Source: an uncultured Allobaculum sp. (lineage in GTDB: Bacteria; Bacillota_I; Bacilli_A; Erysipelotrichales; Erysipelotrichaceae). Taken from it: DNA of 17,087 nt. The position numbers and the translations under genes were made by a program. The notes beneath the pieces are model-generated. The model made no database searches. It was not told where the DNA came from and worked only from the letters and a program-made list of their open reading frames with translations. This document shows positions 9,301 to 15,565 of this stretch, piece by piece; position 1 is the first letter of the stretch, and every line of letters begins with the position of its first letter. The DNA lies in assembly GCA_910577085.1 (NCBI GenBank), contig CAJTLE010000045.1, positions 1 to 17,087 of the forward strand. The letters are read 5' to 3'.

Positions 9301-10115
9301 ATATCGGCCAGACGATCCGCTTTAACCCGTATGGAGAATACACAGATCTCAACCTGAGTGATGGCAACGTCATGACCGGACCACAGATCAAACAGTTCCT
9401 TGGTGTTCTCAACGATCTTTCGGATGAAGACCTCAACCAGGAACTCAACCAGCTCCATGTGCTTTACACCTTATGCAGATCTACAAACCTGTTTGACTCC
9501 TCAACCTTTGAGGAAACGATGAAGGTTCTCAATGAATCTGTCTGGACAAGCTTTGATTACGATCAGCTTTGCCAGTTAGCCAAGATGTTCTTCCTGTTCC
9601 CTGAACATATGGATGAATCCTGGCAGCTCGTCACCGGTACAAGCTCGATTCTGTATTCACCAACCCTGACAGAAGCTACCTACATGACCCAGCCTGATCC
9701 GGATGTCCTGCAAAACGCCCGCAGAGCCATTCAGGATGTGATCAATGGCGGAACCCCGGTGGCCAGCGGCTTTCCAACCAGACAGGAACTGACCGGCATT
9801 CCAGCCTTACCAGCCGGAACCGTTCAGCCCTTTAACTTCATCAACCCATCCGAAACACCATCCGTGGCACCACAGCCAGAATCTGAATCTGAGGCTTCTT
9901 CAGCAAGTCAGAGTGATTCTGCAAATACTGATGCAGCCAACACTCCAGCAACGACGCCAGCTGTTGAAGACAACACAGCACCAGCGGTTGATCTCTATGC
10001 CGGCCAGGATCAGGATGTTGAAGATCCTTATTCGGATCCATATGCAGATCCCGGTGAAATCGACGATCCAGCCATCGATCCATATGGTGTAGATGATTCT
10101 GATCTGTACGAGTAG
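6336..10115 (+). CDS. Giant CpsA-like LCP-family membrane protein with disordered cytoplasmic tail and degenerate active site
   Basis: A 1259-residue protein in four parts. Residues 1 to about 670 are low-complexity, rich in N, Q, S, E and D, with basic clusters at about 308-326 (RRRKSRNRKKK) and 529-547 (KKRRKNRKGKGGK) and a twice-occurring RRHF motif. Three membrane segments follow at about 674-746. Next is an outer accessory region (about 755-885), then an LCP-like domain (about 886-1110). The C-terminal tail is acidic with DPY repeats. Three membrane segments plus an accessory domain before LCP resembles streptococcal CpsA. LCP enzymes attach undecaprenyl-linked polymers to the wall, but here the usual RSD is RSN (near 906), PRD is PRS (near 926), and the usual arginine-rich motif is replaced by FLGVLNDLSDEDLNQ (about 1021-1035). 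Activity is therefore doubtful; a scaffold or regulatory role is inferred. The start is set by AGAGGGGA five bases before the ATG. Confidence 0.85.
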   Translation: MSEEKEPAVNLSEVRPDPADTDQKSSDLDNQRGTSETEQDNQGENIITDIELLRSMDDISETGVEIEASASDLITLFEKIESDPPRKNAGTQKQPGTQFNNQAGSRKGNIRKAAPHPGRKKQTTPPVMPKAGQPEPGKMNQPAGRHHNTHGENSSTTIEAKTESANPATCHHSKLDPKTSQAGHHRPDSNPSESSSSSREADSIRTIQSEAGSFDSENSKSKAIGGDISYLSKEDQQFYESVMVDQAPPGARLNEKTPSDLPEPPAGFSQDVVLNEILLETEEEKQERLAREKASQFFGSSAAHKTGHKDRRRKSRNRKKKQSINQNPANPAVSDDQMGKLPSIDFNPSTPENQPSQAENGPNSLTASTTASRRHFVKVKAKDLEPEASMDLFVDGSNGNNEAIGNPKEGDSAQNQNSALSDSASNGLNGAEQPDNNSDLQTNGISARRHFRKQREGDKPSNEADQLEGREINLADLDAMVQAENAAAQNGEQTHAASDQNDAANRNAAERTENTTAASSANSAQSGNSKRANKKRRKNRKGKGGKNQSGHNPAASTQTNDKTASNEAAPIKQTESGSTSNSDQDQNAGKNSGVPVINAGSDSSASNQPDGDESAENQNQLKDFQAKFGNLGRKIFEEESIEEAQKKKEELKALPFKERFKLFWKNAFKRPGTYGLIIAAGAIIYTLIRMSQLSLLKLSMVGLFVGLGAAGLLLAAFWFFLTRHKLWHLPAFLLCAAIVAGSISVDNRVQAISDSLREMSEPADTYVQNIGLYVPSVIPVSDLNSLNGETFGIMKDRDETGVNTLLVSLADKGIYVKLKFYNNLQQLYKAVRGQAVRAVILDQGDLRLIQTMAGDQTSNQLSLVYSMPVDTGVSTPISTKNLEQDPFTILVSGSSDSIHESSYRSNLNVLVTINPTTHQVLTTVLPRSLFIYNDCQEALACQPADVPDRLSFVSYHSTEALRETVEHLIESPVDFVVRLNTDKILQLFDIGQTIRFNPYGEYTDLNLSDGNVMTGPQIKQFLGVLNDLSDEDLNQELNQLHVLYTLCRSTNLFDSSTFEETMKVLNESVWTSFDYDQLCQLAKMFFLFPEHMDESWQLVTGTSSILYSPTLTEATYMTQPDPDVLQNARRAIQDVINGGTPVASGFPTRQELTGIPALPAGTVQPFNFINPSETPSVAPQPESESEASSASQSDSANTDAANTPATTPAVEDNTAPAVDLYAGQDQDVEDPYSDPYADPGEIDDPAIDPYGVDDSDLYE

Positions 10116-10298
10116 AAAGAAGAACAGGGTACAGATAGACGGAAGGGAATAGAGAAAACAAGGGGACAGATCGAAACAAAGCAGGAGTATTCTCCAGTAA
10201 GATCTATCCAAACCTCTCTAAGAACTCGTCCTGGGCCAAACTCAGGGACAGAAAATTGAAACAATCAATTTAAACTGATAAACCAGCATTAAAAATAA

Positions 10299-10328
10299 AA
10301 CAAGTCAGGATGTGAGTCCTGGCTTGTT
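10299..10328 (-). terminator. 12-bp hairpin, terminator-like on the minus strand
   Basis: AACAAGTCAGGA pairs with TCCTGGCTTGTT (one G-U pair) around a 6-nt loop. On the + strand it is followed by GGCGTTTATA, a poor T-tract. Read on the minus strand the stem is followed by TTATTTTT, a good one. It may stop antisense transcription into the LCP-like gene, and may also weakly end that gene's own transcript. Confidence 0.5.
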
Positions 10329-10398
10329 GGCGTTTATAGGGAAAAGTTGTAGATTGAAACCGGAAAGCTGATCTGTGGATAGAACGACATCAATATTC

Positions 10399-10469
10399 TT
10401 CTCAATCCATTAGACAGACGATATAGAGGATCTGTGATCAAGAGACTCTGAATCTGAATGGATTGAGAA
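10399..10469. repeat. 13-bp perfect inverted repeat, 45-nt loop (first of a pair)
   Basis: TTCTCAATCCATT (10399-10411) is matched by its exact reverse complement at 10457-10469. The loop contains smaller self-complementary pieces. It could form a hairpin in either strand's RNA. Confidence 0.7.
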
Positions 10470-10485
10470 TGAATTGGACATCAAT

Positions 10486-10549
10486 GTCAGAGCTTCCATA
10501 TCGAATCCACTTATCGCATCCACTTTCTGATCGAGCTGGAAGCTCTGAC
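10486..10549. repeat. 13-bp perfect inverted repeat, 38-nt loop (second of a pair)
   Basis: GTCAGAGCTTCCA (10486-10498) is matched by its exact reverse complement at 10537-10549. The loop contains a near-repeat of ATCGNATCCACTT. It lies 16 bp after the first inverted repeat, and GACATCAAT occurs before both, near 10386 and 10478. Confidence 0.7.
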
Positions 10550-10753
10550 AAAAGAGCAGGCATGCCATTCGACAAGGCAGTCGATGGAGACTGCGGTCAA
10601 TGAAATCGAGAAACCAGCAGCCAAACCTTCACAGCCCGAAAATAACTTTGAAATGAAACCATTTCAAAACCAGACAACTATGTTTCCACTCCAAAACGAA
10701 ACAAGAAAATTGAATTGAAATAAGGAAAAACAACAAGAAAAGAGGAACCCTTA

Positions 10754-11410
10754 ATGTTAAAGACAAAAGACTTATATTCCTTTGAACACTCCCTGGCTGG
10801 AGAATACCTGAAACAGTATGAATACCCATGGCAGGCTTTAAAAGGAATCGGAGACTTGATCAAACAGCTCTCGAGAGATCTTGGACCAGACTACAACGAA
10901 GTCACACCAGGCGTCTTCGTTCATAAAACCGCCACAGTCTTCCCAAGTGCCTACCTTGGTGCTCCATGCATCATCGGACCAAACACCGAAGTCAGACAGT
11001 GCGCATTCATCCGCGGCAATGCCCTGGTTGGAGCAGACTGCGTAGTGGGCAACTCCACTGAATTAAAGAACGTCATTCTCTTTGATCACGTTCAGGTTCC
11101 TCATTACAACTATGTTGGCGACAGCATTCTTGGCTACTACTCCCACATGGGAGCCGGATCCATCACCTCCAACGTGAAAAGCGACAAGACCTTAGTTGTT
11201 GTCAAAGACAAAGACGAACAGATCGAAACCGGCCTGAAGAAAATGGGAGCCATGCTTGGTGACCACGTTGAAGTTGGCTGCAACTCTGTTCTCAACCCAG
11301 GAACCGTCATTGGCAAAGGAACAACCATCTACCCGCTTTCCTGTGTCCGTCACGTCATTGGCGAAGGCATGATCTTTAAAGACAAAGACCATATCGAAAA
11401 ACGGAAATAG
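10754..11410 (+). CDS. Left-handed beta-helix nucleotidyltransferase/acyltransferase-like protein (GlmU C-terminal type)
   Basis: A 218-residue protein with hexapeptide-type repeats from about residue 50 to 205 (for example GPNTEVRQCAFIRGNALVGA, then VVGNSTELKN), the signature of a left-handed parallel beta-helix. The segment YVGDSILGYYSHMGAGSIT (about 122-140) resembles the GlmU acetyltransferase region. Such proteins are often annotated as UDP-N-acetylglucosamine pyrophosphorylase, but the N-terminal uridylyltransferase domain of GlmU is absent. Acyl transfer to a sugar nucleotide, probably as a trimer in the cytoplasm, is therefore more likely than pyrophosphorylase activity. AGAGGAA six bases before the ATG sets the start. 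It stands alone between long non-coding stretches. The substrate is unknown. Confidence 0.85.
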   Translation: MLKTKDLYSFEHSLAGEYLKQYEYPWQALKGIGDLIKQLSRDLGPDYNEVTPGVFVHKTATVFPSAYLGAPCIIGPNTEVRQCAFIRGNALVGADCVVGNSTELKNVILFDHVQVPHYNYVGDSILGYYSHMGAGSITSNVKSDKTLVVVKDKDEQIETGLKKMGAMLGDHVEVGCNSVLNPGTVIGKGTTIYPLSCVRHVIGEGMIFKDKDHIEKRK

Positions 11411-11675
11411 GCATCAATAAGCAGAGTCAGAAGAAGTTAGAAGGCTCATAATGCGAAAAAGGTCATAAACAATAGGCAGGAAGAGAAGAAACCGAAGAGA
11501 CTGGCTGTGAGAGAAGCAACAGAAGAAACAAGTTGGATCAGAAGGAATAAGCAGGCGAAATCCAGAGATAAAACTACAAAAAGGAAGTTCGCTGCTCGGA
11601 ACAGATACTGCTTTCTGAAACCTCAAAAACCAGCATCGGTCCTATTCGTGGCGGATTGAGGACAGACAGGTGATC

Positions 11676-11822
11676 TTGACAAACGAAAATTAGTTAATCT
11701 AATCAACAATCTCCTGCTAGATCATGGAAAGATCAGGTCGGATCGAGCAGCCTCTACTCGTAAACACAAAAGAAACCAGGGCAGGTGTAATACAGACTCA
11801 TTGAAGATTGCCTGGCTCGATC
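11676..11822 (+). ncRNA. Candidate structured small RNA with own promoter
   Basis: TTGACA (11676-11681), a 16-bp spacer and TCTAAT (11698-11703) form a good vegetative promoter with no start codon and ribosome binding site downstream. Transcription would begin near 11710. The product can fold: GATCGAGC (11741-11748) pairs with GCTCGATC (11815-11822), and CCAGGGCA (11776-11783) pairs with TGCCTGG (11809-11815) with one bulge. No T-rich terminator follows directly, and I do not recognise a known RNA family. Confidence 0.3.
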
Positions 11823-12397
11823 AATATTCAAACCGATTATGTGCAATTCATTAAAGTGAACATGTAGCATTGAATCCGAAAAAAGAAAGACTGTGAACAG
11901 CCTTCATGATGATTTCCGATCCGAAATTGAGAAAAATGTATGGATTTCATGATTAAAACGACCGATTTCAAAAGATCTGAGCAAACGTTATTTCTTATAG
12001 AGCCATAAAAGTTCACGTATTTTGCCACAAATGCTGTAAAGAAACACATACCTTTCTGTACAGCAGTGAAAAAGCGACCCGATTCACGGGAAATATAAAG
12101 AAAATAAATTGACCTTAAGAAAATATTAAGAAAAAGATATGAAAAATAGCCAGAAATGAAAAGGCTTTTATACATTTCAAGGGATGGACACCATATCGAA
12201 AGCGGATTCTTACACAATCGGTATCTTCAGAAATAATGTTAAAAAATCATTTTACTAAAATAGAGATAAATCCAAAATCGACTAAAGATAAAGAGGAAAT
12301 CCGAAAGAGTCATTCGTTAAGATTTCGGTCAATCTTCTTGAAAGACATGCGAATCTCCCAATAAATTCTTAAAAAGAACGAAAGAACGACGGTGTTC

Positions 12398-12822
12398 TTA
12401 TTGCATTTTGACAATGGGTATCGTAAACTGACCATGCTGATACCGAGCAACCAGACACCGACTGATCATTCTGGGGCCCACATCAGGCGGCAAAGCTGAT
12501 TCGATTGAGTCAATCTTTTGAGCCAGCGGCGGTATCGGGATATTAAAGAAAGGCTTCGTTAACAGCTGCCCATAACTGTTGTTAACCCATTCTAAGTCAG
12601 ATCTACAATGGCTTCTGCTTCTCTCAAATAATGTAGGTTTCAGATCATGAAAATTGTTTTTCGAACAAGCAAGCAATTTTCAGAACCTGATTTCCTGGAC
12701 ATAATATTTGCGGTTGTGCGAATCAAATTTATTACAACATACTGAAACGTATTACTTGCCAAATATTCATCGAACGGGTTCACTCCAAAGCCCGGCTGAA
12801 ATTGTAAGGGAAAAGTAATCAT
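12398..12822 (-). pseudogene. Possible decayed minus-strand gene in two frames
   Basis: A minus-strand frame from 12822 to 12640 (60 codons) and another from 12676 to 12398 (92 codons) overlap and would join through a frameshift. The translations have balanced composition, unlike the Phe/Ser/Leu-rich antisense shadows elsewhere. The second contains NIPIPPLAQKIDSIE, which weakly recalls the IPxPPLxEQ-type segment of type I restriction specificity subunits (HsdS), with residues missing. I am not confident in that assignment. No ribosome binding site stands out. Confidence 0.25.
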
Positions 12823-12829
12823 GAAACCG

Positions 12830-12858
12830 TTGACAGATCGATAAGGAAACTTTAATAT
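12830..12858 (+). promoter_or_regulatory. Candidate promoter for the surface protein gene
   Basis: TTGACA (12830-12835) is a perfect -35 box. TAATAT lies 17 bp downstream (12853-12858), and the overlapping TTTAAT is a better -10 match at a shorter 15-bp spacing. The resulting leader would be about 150 nt and would contain the hairpins at 12896-12992. Confidence 0.55.
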
Positions 12859-12895
12859 TTTTTCTGGAAATGTTTAATTTCTGCTTGAAATTCGC

Positions 12896-12992
12896 ATTCT
12901 ATCTTAGATAGAATTAGCGCATAAGGTCTTCACCGGGCAGAAATTCTAATGAGCTTCTACTCGTGAAGACCTCGCTCTTCAATCATGAAGAG
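12896..12992 (+). promoter_or_regulatory. Structured 5' leader with competing hairpins
   Basis: Three perfect inverted repeats lie between promoter and start codon: ATTCTATC/GATAGAAT (12896-12914, 3-nt loop), AGGTCTTCAC/GTGAAGACCT (12924-12972, 29-nt loop) and CTCTTCA/TGAAGAG (12975-12992, 4-nt loop). The right arm of the second (TGAAGA) can instead pair with the left arm of the third (TCTTCA), so two exclusive folds are possible just before the ribosome binding site. I do not recognise a riboswitch class. Confidence 0.5.
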
Positions 12993-13012
12993 ACAAGGAA
13001 AGAAGGAACAAT

Positions 13013-14617
13013 ATGAACAAAAAGATTTTTGCCGCTCTTGCTTCCGCAACAATGGCTCTGAGCGCAACAGGATCTCTGGCTGTGTTCGCCGCTGACTTCG
13101 AAGATGAATCTTCAGTTCTTCCAGGCCAGCCAAGTGATGTTACTGAAATCACTTGGAACGAAGATAATTTTGGTGATTTAGTAAATTTAACAACTGATAC
13201 GGGTGGTGGAATTGAAGCATCTCCTACTATTACCCTTACAGAGGGTGAGGATGTTTCTGTAGAAGATTTGGAAAAAATCACAGCTATCACTACAACTGCT
13301 GATGTTGAGAATGTAAAGGGATTACAGTATTTTACTGGTTTAACATCATTTGATGCTTCTAACGGAATTACTAATACGTCTTTAGATTTTTCTAATAACA
13401 CAAATTTGAAGACATTAAAAGTCAAAGACTCTAGTTTAGCTGAACTTACTCTTCCTGAATCTTATTATGATGAGGACTTAGAAGAAGATGTATATTCTCT
13501 TACTACCTTAGAGTTAACTGATACTATCCTCACTAATTTAGATTTAACTACACAGCCTTCTTTAACTATTGTAACAATTGCTGGTGGACTGCTGAACTCG
13601 CTTAATGTTTCAAGTAATAATGATCTTGAAACTTTAAGTGTCACTAATACTGAATTGGTAAATATCGAATTACCAACTTCCAAAAAATCTGAGTTAACAT
13701 CCATTACACTTTCCAATAATAAGTTGGAAGCTGTTGATTTAGGAAATTTCATTGTTAACTTAACAACGCTGGATTTAAGTAATAATGCCCTTAATGCGAT
13801 TGACCTTAAGAATTTTGCTAGCAAGGTGCCAACCTCTACACCTGTAAAACTTGATATCTCAAATAACCATATTGGTGCTCTTGATGTCAAAGGAATTAGA
13901 ATAACCGGTAATAATGACGTTACATTAGCTCCACAGGTGTTCTTTGTCGCCAAAGATGTTGCCACAGTTAATCTTGTTGAAAATATTGAAGGCTTGGATC
14001 CAAAACAAGTAAACAAAGTAGATAATAAGGGTTCAACTTTTGATGAAGATACTGGTATCCTTACCTTAAATAATTCTGCTTTCTATGTATATACACCTAC
14101 CAATGGAAAACAGGACTATATAAGTGATATGACAGTAGCAATTGTAAAAGCCAACCCAATGCATAGATTGTATAACCCAAATTCTGGTGAACATTTCTAT
14201 ACTGCAGATCAAAATGAAAATGATGCGCTTGTTGAATTAGGCTGGCAGAACGAAGGTATTGGATGGGTAGCACCTCTGAAAGGTGAAACTGGTAATAAGC
14301 CTGTTTACAGACTTTATAATCCAAATGCTGGCGACCATCATTACACAATGAATGAGACTGAGAAGAATATCTTAGTAAGCATTGGCTGGAAAGATGAAGG
14401 AATCGGATGGTATTCGTTCAATCCAACTGGTGGTTCAAAAAACGAAAGCATTAACAGCCTTGACTTTAATTTGATCGCAACACCTCTTTATCGTGAATAT
14501 AACCCTAATGCTAAAGCTGCAGGTGCACATAACTATACATTGAGCGGTGTCGAAAATGATTTCTTAGTATCCGTAGGTTGGTTACAAGAAGGAATGGCTT
14601 GGAACGCCATGAAGTAA
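13013..14617 (+). CDS. Secreted leucine-rich-repeat protein with three C-terminal DUF5648 repeats
   Basis: A 534-residue exported protein. Residues 1-27 form a signal peptide (MNKK, hydrophobic core, VFAA before DFED). Residues about 90-290 carry irregular leucine-rich repeats (LTTLDLSNNALNAIDL and similar), usually a binding surface. Three C-terminal copies of the DUF5648 repeat start at residues 382, 430 and 491, each with an (R/E)YNPN- or RLYNPN-type opening, an HxYT-like core and a GW near the end. No LPxTG motif or C-terminal membrane anchor is visible, so it is probably secreted or held non-covalently, with the repeats as candidates for wall binding (inference). Codon use is clearly more AT-rich than in the helicase and LCP-like genes, suggesting acquisition or different selection. 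AAGGA about six bases before the ATG supports the start. Confidence 0.85.
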   Translation: MNKKIFAALASATMALSATGSLAVFAADFEDESSVLPGQPSDVTEITWNEDNFGDLVNLTTDTGGGIEASPTITLTEGEDVSVEDLEKITAITTTADVENVKGLQYFTGLTSFDASNGITNTSLDFSNNTNLKTLKVKDSSLAELTLPESYYDEDLEEDVYSLTTLELTDTILTNLDLTTQPSLTIVTIAGGLLNSLNVSSNNDLETLSVTNTELVNIELPTSKKSELTSITLSNNKLEAVDLGNFIVNLTTLDLSNNALNAIDLKNFASKVPTSTPVKLDISNNHIGALDVKGIRITGNNDVTLAPQVFFVAKDVATVNLVENIEGLDPKQVNKVDNKGSTFDEDTGILTLNNSAFYVYTPTNGKQDYISDMTVAIVKANPMHRLYNPNSGEHFYTADQNENDALVELGWQNEGIGWVAPLKGETGNKPVYRLYNPNAGDHHYTMNETEKNILVSIGWKDEGIGWYSFNPTGGSKNESINSLDFNLIATPLYREYNPNAKAAGAHNYTLSGVENDFLVSVGWLQEGMAWNAMK

Positions 14618-14727
14618 TAGTGGATTAGATTCCAAGTAATTTTAACCACATGTATTGGAGTTTACTATCAAATTTATAGTGCGAGGTATTCTCTCTATTA
14701 GTAAGTAGTAAGTTGTTTTAATTAATG

Positions 14728-14781
14728 GCTCTAAACCTTTGTGTGATTTTTCATCACACAATTGGTTTAGAGCTTTTTTTT
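14728..14781 (+). terminator. Strong rho-independent terminator after the surface protein gene
   Basis: GCTCTAAACC pairs with GGTTTAGAGC (10 bp), enclosing TGTGTGAT/ATCACACA (8 bp) and a short T-rich loop, followed by eight T residues. It is 110 bp after the stop codon and insulates the gene from the mobile elements downstream. Confidence 0.92.
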
Positions 14782-14873
14782 GCATTCTAAATTTACTAGC
14801 GCTTTACGGTTGTGTGGGAAGTGTAGTCGTATGTGGTCGGTAAGCGTCAAATGAAGCCCGAGGGCCATAATGG

Positions 14874-14941
14874 CATTAAAAACGCCTCTTGAGGACAATA
14901 TTCTCAGCGGATATATAAGCCCTCAGGAGGTGTTTTTAATG
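14874..14941 (+). promoter_or_regulatory. 21-bp hairpin masking the tnpA ribosome binding site and start codon
   Basis: The arm at 14874-14894 pairs with 14921-14941 over 21 bp, with 19 Watson-Crick and two G-U pairs and a 26-nt loop. The right arm contains AGGAGG (14925-14930) and ends exactly on the ATG at 14939-14941. RNA entering from outside the element would therefore have both signals buried, as known for the leader hairpins of IS10 and some other insertion sequences. Confidence 0.8.
14889..14917 (+). promoter_or_regulatory. Weak candidate promoter inside the hairpin
   Basis: TTGAGG (14889-14894), a 17-bp spacer and TATATA (14912-14917) form a 4-of-6 match for each box. A start near 14924 would produce RNA lacking the left hairpin arm, with the ribosome binding site almost at its 5' end. 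Confidence 0.3.
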
Positions 14942-15151
14942 AAATCTAAAAAGGAATTTTGGACCAGGATCGATGAAGAGTATGCGGTCTCTGGTTTATC
15001 AAAAAGGGAGTTCAGCCGGATCTATGGCTTCAATTACAATGTCTGGCGCAACTTCGAAAGCAAGCAGAACAAGATGAAACGCTCGAAGCCGGTTAAGGGC
15101 GCTCATCAGTTCCTTCGGCTGGTCATCACAGAGGAAGGAGCTGGTGAATAA
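14939..15151 (+). CDS. tnpA: IS66-family accessory protein TnpA
   Basis: A 70-residue protein with the pattern of IS66 TnpA: an N-terminal helix-turn-helix-like segment (FWTRIDEEYAVSGLSKREFS, then a YGF..N..RNFE stretch) and a C-terminal FLRLVI segment. IS66 elements encode TnpA, TnpB and the DDE transposase TnpC, and the small proteins are needed for transposition (family knowledge). The ATG at 14939 is preferred over the upstream in-frame ATG at 14870 because AGGAGG is 8 nt before it and the hairpin ends on it. The stop TAA overlaps the next ATG (TAATG), implying coupling to tnpB. Confidence 0.65.
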   Translation: MKSKKEFWTRIDEEYAVSGLSKREFSRIYGFNYNVWRNFESKQNKMKRSKPVKGAHQFLRLVITEEGAGE

Positions 15152-15177
15152 TGCTTCTCGATATGAACTGGAGTTAG
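15151..15177 (+). pseudogene. First codons of IS66 tnpB, truncated
   Basis: An ATG overlapping the tnpA stop, with AAGGAG ten bases upstream, opens a frame of only eight codons (MLLDMNWS) before TAG. Position and coupling fit tnpB, but no TnpB motif is left. The frame is lost about 40 bp before the IS3 left end, so a small deletion or mutation accompanied or preceded the insertion. Confidence 0.4.
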
Positions 15178-15265
15178 AATAATTAGTGGACAAACCGAAT
15201 AGAGTTTATTCCTAACCGGTTCTATGTCATAGAGTTACAATTCGAAACGAACAGGAGAGTATTCT

Positions 15266-15565
15266 ATGGCAAACAAACGGAAACAAATTACTGAAGAGCA
15301 GCGAAGAGACGCTCTTCAATATGTTAAAGATCATCCCGATCTGACTATGAAAGAATGCGCAGACAACCTTGGAATCGGACTGAGTACCTTGAGCCGATTC
15401 AAGACACAGGCCAAACGCTCAGAGGATGGTGAACCGGAATTTATTGGATCTGGTCATTATACCAATCCAGTTGAAAAGGAAAATGCCCGTCTCCAAAGAG
15501 AACTCAAAGATGCTCTTGAGGCGCTAAAAATCCTAAAAAAAGCTATAAGCATTCTGGGAAATTAA
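15266..15565 (+). CDS. IS3-family transposase OrfA
   Basis: A 99-residue protein with an N-terminal helix-turn-helix (TMKECADNLGIGLSTLSRFK, about residues 30-49) that binds the IS ends, and a C-terminal leucine-rich helix (ENARLQRELKDALEALKILKK) typical of the OrfA leucine zipper. AGGAGAG six bases before the ATG gives a clear start. The end contains A AAA AAA, where -1 slippage would fuse it to OrfB. Confidence 0.9.
   Translation: MANKRKQITEEQRRDALQYVKDHPDLTMKECADNLGIGLSTLSRFKTQAKRSEDGEPEFIGSGHYTNPVEKENARLQRELKDALEALKILKKAISILGN
15535..15541 (+). promoter_or_regulatory. Programmed -1 frameshift site (A AAA AAA)
   Basis: Seven A residues in orfA frame (CTA AAA AAA GCT) allow tandem slippage by -1. 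The new frame reads AGC TAT AAG and runs without a stop into the OrfB N-terminus, as expected for IS3-family OrfAB fusion. Confidence 0.8.

Larger units (their letters stand above)
10116..10753. other. Non-coding interval with large hairpins
   Basis: No coding frame is supported. The first 100 bases are strongly purine-rich on the + strand. The interval holds a stem at 10299-10328 and two separate 13-bp perfect inverted repeats (10399-10469 and 10486-10549), listed individually, plus a small GCAGTC/GACTGC pair near 10570-10590. Confidence 0.6.
11411..12895. other. Long gene-poor interval before the surface protein
   Basis: No intact gene is supported over about 1.5 kb. The left part is purine-rich on the + strand. 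It contains the candidate promoter and structured RNA at 11676-11822, and two overlapping minus-strand frames at 12398-12822 that may be a decayed gene. I see no clear terminator after the beta-helix gene. Confidence 0.55.
14840..15217 (+). mobile_element. Left end of an IS66-family element, truncated
   Basis: GTAAGCGTCAAATGAAGCCC at 14840 matches the GTAAGC start typical of IS66-family terminal repeats. It is followed by a tnpA-like gene and the first codons of a coupled second gene. The rest of the IS66 element is missing from the window, where an IS3-family element begins at about 15217; it may resume beyond the right edge. The expected 8-bp target duplicate would be 14832-14839 but cannot be paired here. 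Confidence 0.65.

Noticed and set aside
11837..12217. 126-codon minus-strand frame
   Set aside because: Phe/Cys/Ser-rich, with no recognisable domain and no clear ribosome binding site. It is explained by purine-rich + strand sequence.
13465..14016. 183-codon minus-strand frame opposite the surface protein
   Set aside because: It is fully antisense to a gene with a signal peptide, LRRs and DUF5648 repeats, and its Ser/Leu/Val-rich composition mirrors the LRR codons.
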